DNA of 33,818 nt, taken from positions 1-33,818 of the forward strand of contig JAAXID010000250.1 in NCBI GenBank assembly GCA_012270545.1, in the 5' to 3' direction. Made by a program: the position numbers and the translations under genes. This document shows positions 8,652 through 15,378 of this stretch, in pieces; within the stretch, counting starts at the first letter, position 1; every line of letters starts with the position of its first letter. This DNA is from Anaerolineae bacterium (GTDB lineage Bacteria > Chloroflexota > Anaerolineae > Aggregatilineales > Phototrophicaceae). A model generated the notes under the pieces. That model was not told the origin of the DNA and did not search any database. It worked only from the letters and a program-made list of their open reading frames with translations.

Positions 8652-9818
8652 TCAGCTCACGACGAAGTTGCAGCTTTCCTCTTCGAATTCGGTAGCGGTG
8701 CCCGGTCCATACGAAGCGTATCCATCGCTGATGGGATTGCGCCAGGTGACGCGATAAGTGATGACATGGAAATCGGCTTCCAGCGGACCGTAGGGCACGT
8801 ACCAGTAAACGACGTGCTGATCGCCACTGCGGGAAGGGTTGAGGCGGTACTGATCGACATTCTCAATGGTCTCGCCATTGATGCGCAACTCGTGCGTCGC
8901 GTTGGACATATGCTGGCGCAGATAACGCTCCGTGCTGGCGAACCAAGCCCAGAATATCTTGATCGTCGAGCCGGCCGTCAAGTTCGACGGCGCCGCAATG
9001 CCGAAGGCGGGGTCATCGCAGAAGGCGAAGACGTTGACGCCAAAGCGCGGCGTCGCCGGGGGACCTTCGGTGGCGGGCGGCTCGGCCGTCGGCGAGCTCG
9101 CTTGCTCTGCCGGCCGAGTCGGCGCGGCCTCAGCAGTGGCCGTCATGTCAGCGCCAACCAGTACCGTCGCGGTCAGTCTCATGGCAGCGACATCGACGAT
9201 AGGCACATTGATGACCAAGACGCCATCGTCCCCTTCTTCGCTTTCCGCCTCAGCGGCAGCGCCCAATTCGACGACGATGCGCGTTTCTTCGCTTATCCGC
9301 TGCGCCTCGCCATCGCTTGAATCGGGAGCGAGCGGCGGTTCTTCAATCCGAAGCAGGGCCGCGCTCACCCAGCCTTCGGCGCCATCTTCCAGCCTGACTT
9401 GATACCAATCGCCGGCGTCGTTCTGTCCGATGACCTGCGCGCCGCTGTCGGGCGCCAGCGATCCTCTGACGGCAAATTGCGTACCCGGTCCGCTGCGCAC
9501 GTTGATATGCTGCTGCGCGCGGACAAGTCCATAGACTGTTGGCGTCGCGCTAGGCGTGGCCGTGGCGGTCGCGGTAGATGTCGCCGTTGCTGTGGCGGTC
9601 GCGGTAGATGTCGCCGTGGCGGTCGGCGAAAGCGTCGCCGTAGCGGTGTCGGAGGGCGTGAACGTTGGCGTAATGGTCGGCGTTGAGGTCGTGGTGGCCG
9701 GCAGCAGCGCTTCGAGACTACAGCCAGCGAGCAGCACAAGGAGCGTCAGCGAGGTGATCAGCAGCCGCAGATTTCGCGCGGCGGCTAGACGATTCATCTT
9801 CAAACATTTGGCGGGCAA
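8652..9818 (-). CDS. SH3-domain lipoprotein with Thr/Ala-rich linker
   Basis: A 388-aa exported lipoprotein. The signal peptide ends in the lipobox L-A-G-C near residue 33. A low-complexity stretch of Thr, Ala and Pro (about 40-93) follows, probably a glycosylated or wall-spanning stalk. Then comes a bacterial SH3 (SH3b) domain (about 94-156) with NVRSGPGTQF and WVSAALLR, a second Ala/Pro/Glu-rich linker, and a C-terminal globular domain of about 130 residues with two Cys. SH3b domains often bind peptidoglycan or surface glycans. The start is the TTG at 9818, preceded by AAGGAG with 10-nt spacing; the ATG at 9797 has no such site but also leaves an intact signal peptide. Confidence 0.8.
   Translation of the reverse strand: MPAKCLKMNRLAAARNLRLLITSLTLLVLLAGCSLEALLPATTTSTPTITPTFTPSDTATATLSPTATATSTATATATATSTATATATPSATPTVYGLVRAQQHINVRSGPGTQFAVRGSLAPDSGAQVIGQNDAGDWYQVRLEDGAEGWVSAALLRIEEPPLAPDSSDGEAQRISEETRIVVELGAAAEAESEEGDDGVLVINVPIVDVAAMRLTATVLVGADMTATAEAAPTRPAEQASSPTAEPPATEGPPATPRFGVNVFAFCDDPAFGIAAPSNLTAGSTIKIFWAWFASTERYLRQHMSNATHELRINGETIENVDQYRLNPSRSGDQHVVYWYVPYGPLEADFHVITYRVTWRNPISDGYASYGPGTATEFEEESCNFVVS
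9562..9617. repeat. 30-bp-period direct repeat coding the Thr/Ala stalk
   Basis: A 26-bp block at 9562-9587 recurs exactly at 9592-9617. The 30-bp period equals ten codons and keeps the reading frame, so copy-number change would lengthen or shorten the stalk of the SH3 lipoprotein without a frameshift. Confidence 0.7.
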
Positions 9819-9898
9819 GAGTGAGGTTCTCCTTCGGAACGAAGACCAGTCCGCTCACGATGTTCCGCGCCAGCTTGGGGCGACCTCTATCATTAACC

Positions 9899-9928
9899 AT
9901 TATAGGGGAGATTCCCGCAAGAGCGCAA
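9899..9928 (-). promoter_or_regulatory. Promoter for the SH3 lipoprotein / ConA-like pair
   Basis: On the minus strand: TTGCGC (9923-9928), 18-nt spacer, perfect TATAAT (9899-9904). It gives a leader of about 75 nt to the TTG start at 9818. Confidence 0.55.
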
Positions 9929-9971
9929 AGCCCTTAGACCATAGCCTGGGGGCGGCGAACGCATGTCCCTC

Positions 9972-10000
9972 TTGACTTATCGAGGCGCGCCGATTATGCT
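9972..10000 (+). promoter_or_regulatory. Promoter of tRNA-Arg
   Basis: TTGACT (9972-9977), 17-nt spacer, TATGCT (9995-10000). The predicted start, near 10007, is a few bases before the mature tRNA 5' end at 10014. Confidence 0.7.
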
Positions 10001-10013
10001 CTGTACTGCTTTA

Positions 10014-10086
10014 GTGCCTGTAGCTCAGTGGATAGAGCACTGGTCTACGGAACCAGGTGTCGGGAGTTCGAATCTCTCCAGGCACG
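10014..10086 (+). tRNA. tRNA-Arg (anticodon ACG)
   Basis: A 73-nt cloverleaf folds by eye: acceptor GTGCCTG/CAGGCAC, D stem GCTC/GAGC, anticodon stem CTGGT/ACCAG with loop CTACGGA (anticodon ACG), T stem GGGAG/CTCTC with loop TTCGAAT, and discriminator G. The 3' CCA is not encoded. ACG reads CGN Arg codons, usually after conversion of A34 to inosine. It is a single isolated tRNA gene. Confidence 0.96.
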
Positions 10087-10095
10087 ACTTAGAAG

Positions 10096-10120
10096 CCAGC
10101 CTGCGGGCTGGTTTTTCTTT
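10096..10120 (+). terminator. Rho-independent terminator after tRNA-Arg
   Basis: Stem CCAGCC / GGCTGG with a four-base loop (TGCG), followed by TTTTTCTTT. It lies 10 nt after the tRNA and should prevent readthrough into the PhyH gene. Confidence 0.88.
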
Positions 10121-10227
10121 GCGACTGGCATAGCGCAGGGCGAGGCGAATCTTTAGAAGAACGCGCCGACCTGCGCTATACTCGGATAAACAGACTTGCA
10201 AATTGAATAGATTTAGGAGCAATACTG

Positions 10228-11133
10228 ATGCTTGCGGAAAAATATCGGGTCGCGCCAAAGGGCTTCACCATCGAGCAATGGGAGACATTTCTGCGCGATG
10301 GCATCATCATTATGGAAAACGCGCTCTCGCAAGATGAAGTCGATGAGTATTTGGCGGCGATTGATCGCCTCACATCCGCCGACGACAATTATAAAGAAGG
10401 CGACCGCTTTTATCGCGAGAATTTCGTCGAGCTGGACCCAACGCTGTCGGCGCTGATCGATCATCCTCGGCATGTGGGTTACGCCTACGATATCTACGGC
10501 GAACTGCTCAAACTGCACCAGACACAATTATTTCTGCGCGAGCCATTTCAAACCCAGCGCAACCAATGGCATCCGGATGGCGCGCGCGTTGTGCCCTACG
10601 GCGTATTCTCGCCCGTACTGCCATTGCAGATCAAAGTCGCCTACTGGCTGACCGATTTGCCAACAGCGGATATGGGCAATTTAGTCGTCCTGCCGGGCAG
10701 CCACCGCACACAATATCAGGAAGCCTACGACACTTACGATACGCTTCCGGGCGAGTTAATCCTGCAAGTACCGGCCGGCACAATGACGGTGATGCACAGC
10801 AGCATCTGGCATAAAGTCGAGCCGAACCTCAGCAACGTCACACGCAAGAACTTCTTCATCGCTTATTGTCCCGCCTGGGTCACGGCAGCCGACCGCATCC
10901 AGTCCGACCCCGAATGGCTGAAGACGCTGAATCGCGAACAGCGCATCATCATGCGCAGCTACGAAAACGGCTACGATTACGCCAAGCCGCCGCGGGAAGA
11001 TTTCCCCCTGTTTCTGGATCGGGAAACGGGGCTGGACCACGACCCCGACATCTATCACGAGCGTGTGGTCATGGAGCGGCGCAAGCGAATGACGTTTCCT
11101 GAGAAACTAAACCGCGTACCCGAAGGGGCGTGA
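10228..11133 (+). CDS. Phytanoyl-CoA dioxygenase (PhyH) family Fe(II)/2-oxoglutarate oxygenase
   Basis: A 301-aa soluble double-stranded beta-helix oxygenase. The Fe(II) triad is visible as His115-x-Asp117 (in NQWHPDGAR) and a distal His195 (in SSIWHKVEPN), with Arg206 in NVTRKNF as the likely 2-oxoglutarate anchor. The family hydroxylates diverse small molecules and many members are not acyl-CoA enzymes; the substrate here cannot be named. AGGAG lies about 8 nt before the ATG. A TATACT box at 10177-10182 could be the -10 of its own promoter, though the -35 is poor. It lies just before the sulfatase/fucosidase region and may belong to it. Confidence 0.88.
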   Translation: MLAEKYRVAPKGFTIEQWETFLRDGIIIMENALSQDEVDEYLAAIDRLTSADDNYKEGDRFYRENFVELDPTLSALIDHPRHVGYAYDIYGELLKLHQTQLFLREPFQTQRNQWHPDGARVVPYGVFSPVLPLQIKVAYWLTDLPTADMGNLVVLPGSHRTQYQEAYDTYDTLPGELILQVPAGTMTVMHSSIWHKVEPNLSNVTRKNFFIAYCPAWVTAADRIQSDPEWLKTLNREQRIIMRSYENGYDYAKPPREDFPLFLDRETGLDHDPDIYHERVVMERRKRMTFPEKLNRVPEGA

Positions 11134-11229
11134 CGGAGAGGAATTTCGCTAGCGCTCGCCAACAGCGGATCTAGTGGCGTCCACAGCGCCGTTGTTGCTG
11201 CAAATACAGCCAATAAAGATGTGGCCGGT

Positions 11230-12705
11230 TCATGATTGCTTCGAAGCGCCGGCGTCGATAAAACGGCGGAAATTGGGCGCTTCGCCCGGCACCGGTGAAT
11301 TGGTGAAGACGCCGCGCGCCACCACCACCTCGCGGCCGCCGAGCGACTCGATGCGCGCCGCCTGATCGGCCTTGGCGCGCCGATCGACCGCTTCCGGATC
11401 AACTATCTGCCGCAACTGCGATTCATAGTCGGCCAGCAGCTGCCGAGTCTCCGGCTTCAGCGCCAGATCGTTCAGCTCCTGGGGATCAGCGACCAGGTCA
11501 AAGAACTGAGCGGGCGCATCGACGTGATAGATATATTTGTAACGCCGGTCACGCAGCATATAATAGGCGTTGCGAGAACCGATCGCGTGATATTCGGCGA
11601 AGACCGTTCGCTCCCGCTCGGCGCCCGCGGCCATATCCCAGAGTGAGCGGCCGGGCCGCTCGATGTTATCATCCGGCGGCGGACAGCCGACGGCGTCCAG
11701 AATAGTCGGGTAGCAGTCAATCAGCGAAATCGGCGTCTCGACGACCACCCCCGGCGGCACATCGGGTCCCGACATGATGAAGGGGATATTCGACGCTTCT
11801 TCGTACATGGTGAATTTGCCATAGATGCCGCGCGCGCCGATATGTTCGCCGTGATCGGAAGTGTAGATGATGCGCGTCGATTCCCGCAGATTCAGCGCAT
11901 CCACTTCCGCCAGCACCTGCCCGATCTGCTGGTCGAGGAAGGTGCAAATGCCATAATAGACGGCGTTCAGGCGCCGGATGGTCGCTTCCGGGAAGGGCTG
12001 CTCGCTGCTGAAGAAACGCCGCATGGCATCATAAGCCGGGTGGCGCGGCCAATCCTCCGCCTTCCACTGCGGCGGCATTGTAAGCTGATCATGTCGATAG
12101 AGGTCGTAAGTCTCCGGCGGCGAAAACCACGGCGGATGCGGCGTCACGAATGAGAGGAAGAGCACCCATGGCTCATCGTCGTCCGCGTGATCGCGCAGCC
12201 AGCGGATGGCGTTTTCGCGGTTGCGGATATCGTATTGCTGGTAGGTCGAATCAGCCGGACCCGCTTCCTCGATGCCTGGGCGCCAATCGCGCCGAATCGA
12301 CCCATCGCGAATGCCGCTTGCCGGATCGCCGATACCGTCAACCACGTGCAGGGGCTCAATTTCCTCCGTGAAGCCGTTGTCATCCTGGGCGCTGCGGAAG
12401 TGCAATTTGCCGATGGAGTCGACGACATAGCCCGCTTCCTTCAGCCGATGTCCCCAACTGGGCACTGATCCATCGTAGGGAAAGCCGTTATCCCAATTGC
12501 CGATCTGATGGACGTACTGACCGGTGGCGAGGGCGGCGCGGACCGGCACGCAGATGGCACAATTGGTATAGGCATTGGTGAAGCGCGTCCCGCCTGCCGC
12601 CAGACGATCGAGATTGGGCGTCTGCACGATCGGATGCCCGGCGCAACCCATCGCCGAACCCTGATGTTGATCGGAGAAGATGAATAGCAGGTTCGCCGCT
12701 TCCAT
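11230..12705 (-). CDS. Formylglycine-dependent sulfatase (type I), cytoplasmic form
   Basis: A 491-aa arylsulfatase-superfamily hydrolase that removes sulfate esters. The maturation motif CVPVR (Cys52) is the site converted to formylglycine; SDQH (11-14) supplies metal ligands, and GKLH with a later TSDHGEHIG box completes the active site. The start at 12705 is preceded by AAGGA with 6-nt spacing; the frame stays open for 33 more codons upstream, but that extension has no good ribosome site. With this start there is no signal peptide, so it should work in the cytoplasm. The preferred glycan is not readable from sequence; the nearby fucosidases suggest sulfated fucose-containing oligosaccharides. 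No maturation enzyme is present in the window. Confidence 0.92.
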   Translation of the reverse strand: MEAANLLFIFSDQHQGSAMGCAGHPIVQTPNLDRLAAGGTRFTNAYTNCAICVPVRAALATGQYVHQIGNWDNGFPYDGSVPSWGHRLKEAGYVVDSIGKLHFRSAQDDNGFTEEIEPLHVVDGIGDPASGIRDGSIRRDWRPGIEEAGPADSTYQQYDIRNRENAIRWLRDHADDDEPWVLFLSFVTPHPPWFSPPETYDLYRHDQLTMPPQWKAEDWPRHPAYDAMRRFFSSEQPFPEATIRRLNAVYYGICTFLDQQIGQVLAEVDALNLRESTRIIYTSDHGEHIGARGIYGKFTMYEEASNIPFIMSGPDVPPGVVVETPISLIDCYPTILDAVGCPPPDDNIERPGRSLWDMAAGAERERTVFAEYHAIGSRNAYYMLRDRRYKYIYHVDAPAQFFDLVADPQELNDLALKPETRQLLADYESQLRQIVDPEAVDRRAKADQAARIESLGGREVVVARGVFTNSPVPGEAPNFRRFIDAGASKQS

Positions 12706-12728
12706 TTGGCATCCTTCGTCTCTGGCAT

Positions 12729-12734
12729 ATTGTA
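12729..12734 (-). promoter_or_regulatory. Candidate -10 box of the first sulfatase gene
   Basis: TACAAT on the minus strand, giving a start near 12722, about 17 nt before the ATG at 12705. No -35 consensus is present; the -35 position is occupied by the palindrome at 12750-12768. Confidence 0.4.
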
Positions 12735-12749
12735 CGGCAATGGATGTTA

Positions 12750-12768
12750 GCATATCCGCGAGATATGC
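12750..12768. promoter_or_regulatory. 19-bp palindrome, candidate operator between sulfatase and Ldh_2 genes
   Basis: GCATATC, centre CGCGA, GATATGC: perfect 7-bp arms with a 5-bp centre. It sits where the -35 box of the sulfatase promoter should be and upstream of the divergent Ldh_2 promoter, a position suited to an activator or repressor acting on both genes. No regulator gene is in the window. Confidence 0.55.
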
Positions 12769-12791
12769 GGCAAACGACCTGCGGGCACAGC

Positions 12792-12820
12792 TTGTCTGTC
12801 GCAATGCCGGACGCTACACT
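12792..12820 (+). promoter_or_regulatory. Promoter of the Ldh_2-family gene
   Basis: TTGTCT (12792-12797), 17-nt spacer, TACACT (12815-12820). The start would be near 12827, 30 nt before the ATG. Confidence 0.55.
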
Positions 12821-12856
12821 CATTCAGATTAAGCGCTGCCAAACGAGGGCAGATCC

Positions 12857-13903
12857 ATGACATTCACGATTCGGGCTGAACCGCTTGAACGCCTTGCGCG
12901 CGACATCTTCGCCGCCGCCGGCACGCCCGACGATATTGCGGCGGTCGTCGCCGAATCGCTGGTGAAGACCAACCTCCTGGGGCATGACTCTCACGGCGTC
13001 CTGCGGGTGAAACAATACATCAGCATGATCCGCAAGGGCATGATTAAGCCGGCTGAACGACCAGGCCTGCGCAAGCGTTTCGGCGCCACGGCAATGGTGA
13101 CCCTCAGCTATGGCTTCGGACAGATCGGGGCGCGCTTCGCGGCCGAGCTGGCAATCGAGATCTGCCGTGAACATGGCATCGCGGCGGTATCGCTGGGGCA
13201 GACCACCCATGTCGGGCGGCTGGGCGAATTCACGGCTATGATCGCGGCAAAGGGGCTGATCGGGATCGGCTTCGCTGGCGGCGGGTTTTCCCACGGCTTC
13301 GTGGCGCCTTATGGCGGGCGCGAGCGGGTCTTCAGCACCAATCCGCTGTCCTTCGCCGTTCCCTGCGGCGATGATGAGACGCTGCTGCTGGACTTTGCTA
13401 CCTCGGGTGTGGCGCACGGTAAAGTATTGCTGGCGCAGTCCAAGGGCGCGCCCCTGCCGCAGGGCATGATGCTGGACAGGTTGGGGCGTCCGACGACTGA
13501 AGCGACCGATCTGGACGCTGGCGGCGTACTGTTGCCGATGGGGCTGCACAAGGGTTCGGGCCTGTCGATGATGATGGAGATTATCCCCAACCTGCTGGCG
13601 GGCGACCGGCCGATGAGCTCGCCGGAGTTTCATTATGGCAATCCGACGCTGTTGCTGGCGCTGCTGCCGGCAGCCTTCGACGAAGCGACAGATTTCGCCG
13701 CCCACGTCGAGGCGCTGAAGGCGCGCGTCAAAGCGGTGAAACCGGCGCAAGGCTTTGATCAGGTGCTTGTGCCGGGCGAGCCGGAAGCGCGCTCATACGC
13801 GGAACGAGCCCAAAATGGTATACCGTTGCCTGAGCGCGTGTGGGAAGATCTGCACGGGCTGGCGAATGAGCTAGGGGTAAATGTCCCAACCGTTGATTCA
13901 TAA
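12857..13903 (+). CDS. Malate/L-lactate/ureidoglycolate dehydrogenase family (Ldh_2) oxidoreductase
   Basis: A 348-aa NAD(P)H-dependent 2-hydroxyacid/2-oxoacid oxidoreductase of the Ldh_2 fold, unrelated to classical LDH/MDH. The conserved GHDSHGVLR (42-50) holds the catalytic His; STNPLSFAVP and LLLDFATSGVAHGK are typical cofactor and fold motifs, and LPMGLHKGSGLSMMMEI matches the family's late glycine-rich segment. Length is normal. Members reduce or oxidise malate, L-lactate, ureidoglycolate, diketogulonate or cyclic imino acids, so the substrate is open. In this setting a 2-oxo or hydroxy acid from fucose breakdown, such as L-lactate, is a reasonable guess. GAGGG precedes the ATG. It is divergent from the sulfatase gene. 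Confidence 0.9.
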   Translation: MTFTIRAEPLERLARDIFAAAGTPDDIAAVVAESLVKTNLLGHDSHGVLRVKQYISMIRKGMIKPAERPGLRKRFGATAMVTLSYGFGQIGARFAAELAIEICREHGIAAVSLGQTTHVGRLGEFTAMIAAKGLIGIGFAGGGFSHGFVAPYGGRERVFSTNPLSFAVPCGDDETLLLDFATSGVAHGKVLLAQSKGAPLPQGMMLDRLGRPTTEATDLDAGGVLLPMGLHKGSGLSMMMEIIPNLLAGDRPMSSPEFHYGNPTLLLALLPAAFDEATDFAAHVEALKARVKAVKPAQGFDQVLVPGEPEARSYAERAQNGIPLPERVWEDLHGLANELGVNVPTVDS

Positions 13904-13907
13904 TCGT

Positions 13908-13936
13908 TTGATCGGCAAAAGCGGGCGACTTATTAG
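13908..13936 (+). promoter_or_regulatory. Candidate promoter of the first GH29 gene
   Basis: TTGATC (13908-13913), 17-nt spacer, TATTAG (13931-13936). Four of six bases match in each box. Readthrough from the Ldh_2 gene, 94 nt upstream, is an alternative. Confidence 0.35.
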
Positions 13937-13997
13937 CAGCGCTACATATCGTCGCAAAGAGCAGAGATTCGGACAAACAGGCAAGGAGTAAATTACG

Positions 13998-15239
13998 ATG
14001 TATCAACCGAAACCGACCAAGGGCAACACCGATTGGTTCGTGCATGACCGTTTCGGCATGTTCATTCACTGGGGGCTATACGCGCTGCCGGCGCGCCACG
14101 AGTGGGTGAAGAACCGCGAAGAATTGACCGATGAGCAATACGCGCCTTATTTCAAGTATTTCAATCCGAAGCGCTTCAATCCCGACTGCTGGGCGGAGCT
14201 GGCGCAGGCGGCCGGCATGAAGTACATGGTCATCACCGCAAAGCACCACGAGGGCTTCTGCCTCTGGGATTCGCAATACACGGATTATAAGGCGACCAAT
14301 ACGCCCTGGGCCAAGGATCTCCTGGGCGAAGTAGTGCGCGCCTTTCGCAGCCGCGGCCTAAAAGTCGGCTTCTATTATTCGCTGATCGACTGGCATCATC
14401 CGGATTTCACCGTCGATATGCGGCATTCGCAGCGCAATCACCCCGACCGCGCTAGCCTGAATCAGGGACGGGATATGAGCAAATACCGTGCCTACATGAA
14501 GAATCAAGTGCGCGAACTGTTGACCAACTTCGGGGTAATCGATGTGATCTGGTACGACTTCTCGTACCCCGGTCCCGATGGCAAGGGGCGTGATGATTGG
14601 GACAGCGAGGGGCTGGAAACGCTAAGCCGCAGTCTGCAGCCGGAGATCATCATCAACAATCGACTCGACCTGCCCTCATCCGCCGATATCTATACGCCGG
14701 AACAGTTTCAACCGCGCGAGTGGGTGCATGTCAATGGCGAGCCGGTCGTCTGGGAGACCTGCCAGACCTTCAGCGGCTCCTGGGGTTATCATCGCGATGA
14801 AGCCACCTGGAAGAGTCCGGGGCAGCTGATTCGCATGCTGATCAATACGGTGTCGACCGGCGGCAACCTGCTGATGAACGTGGGACCGACGGCCCTGGGC
14901 GAGTTGGACAGCCGGGCGGAGGATGCGCTTGGCGTCTATCGCGACTGGATGGCGCGGCACAGCGAATCGATTTATGGCTGCACAGCCAGCGCATTCACGG
15001 CGCCGCAGGATTGCCGCTTGACGCAGAATGGCGATCTGCTCTACGCGCATATATTCGCCTATCCCTTCCGCCACCTGCATGTTGACGACATCGGCGATCG
15101 GATCGAATACGCTGAGTTTCTGCACGATGGCAGTGAGATTCACTATAGCGTCGACGATTCGGGGACGGCGAGCCTGCAACTGCCGGTGGTTCAGCCGCGC
15201 ACCGAAGTGCCGGTGATCAAGCTGTATCTGAAGTCGTAA
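13998..15239 (+). CDS. GH29 alpha-L-fucosidase (first copy)
   Basis: A 413-aa retaining exo-alpha-L-fucosidase with a (beta/alpha)8-like barrel. Family signatures: FGMFIHWGLYALP (19-31), the AKHHEGFCLW block (81-90) that binds fucose, and the nucleophile Asp187 in IWYDFSYP. WETCQT with Glu253 is a candidate acid/base region. A short beta-rich domain follows the barrel. There is no signal peptide, so the enzyme should act inside the cell. AGGAG lies about 10 nt before the ATG. It is only distantly similar to the two other GH29 copies in the window (compare WYDF, WNDI and WFDG around the nucleophile), suggesting different linkage or sulfation preferences. Confidence 0.93.
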   Translation: MYQPKPTKGNTDWFVHDRFGMFIHWGLYALPARHEWVKNREELTDEQYAPYFKYFNPKRFNPDCWAELAQAAGMKYMVITAKHHEGFCLWDSQYTDYKATNTPWAKDLLGEVVRAFRSRGLKVGFYYSLIDWHHPDFTVDMRHSQRNHPDRASLNQGRDMSKYRAYMKNQVRELLTNFGVIDVIWYDFSYPGPDGKGRDDWDSEGLETLSRSLQPEIIINNRLDLPSSADIYTPEQFQPREWVHVNGEPVVWETCQTFSGSWGYHRDEATWKSPGQLIRMLINTVSTGGNLLMNVGPTALGELDSRAEDALGVYRDWMARHSESIYGCTASAFTAPQDCRLTQNGDLLYAHIFAYPFRHLHVDDIGDRIEYAEFLHDGSEIHYSVDDSGTASLQLPVVQPRTEVPVIKLYLKS

Positions 15240-15267
15240 AACTACGACCCGAACGAGTGCTTCGTAG

Positions 15268-15313
15268 GGGCGAGCGGCGGTCAGTGTCTACGCGACCCGG
15301 TGGCTCGCCCACC
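15268..15313. repeat. Imperfect stem-loop region in the convergent gap
   Basis: GGGCGAGC (15268-15275) pairs with GCTCGCCC (15303-15310), and inside it GGTGG / CCACC (15299-15313) forms an alternative hairpin. It lies in the 139-bp gap between convergent genes and may be a decayed interspersed palindrome or a termination structure. No T-run is seen. Confidence 0.35.
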
Positions 15314-15378
15314 AGACGCCATCATTGCGCAGTTTTACAACGGGCGACCTGATAAGTCACTCCTAAATCAGCCAACAT

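Noticed and set aside
9562-9617. 30-bp-spaced direct repeats considered as CRISPR
   Set aside because: Two units with a 4-bp gap inside a coding Thr/Ala-rich stalk; no spacer-length variation and no cas genes.
10014-11133. tRNA-Arg as the attachment site of an integrated element
   Set aside because: No integrase, no repeat of the tRNA 3' end found by eye downstream, and the tRNA has its own promoter and terminator.
12824-13750. 308-codon minus-strand frame over the Ldh_2 gene
   Set aside because: Gln/Arg/His-rich shadow of a well-supported oxidoreductase with promoter and ribosome site.
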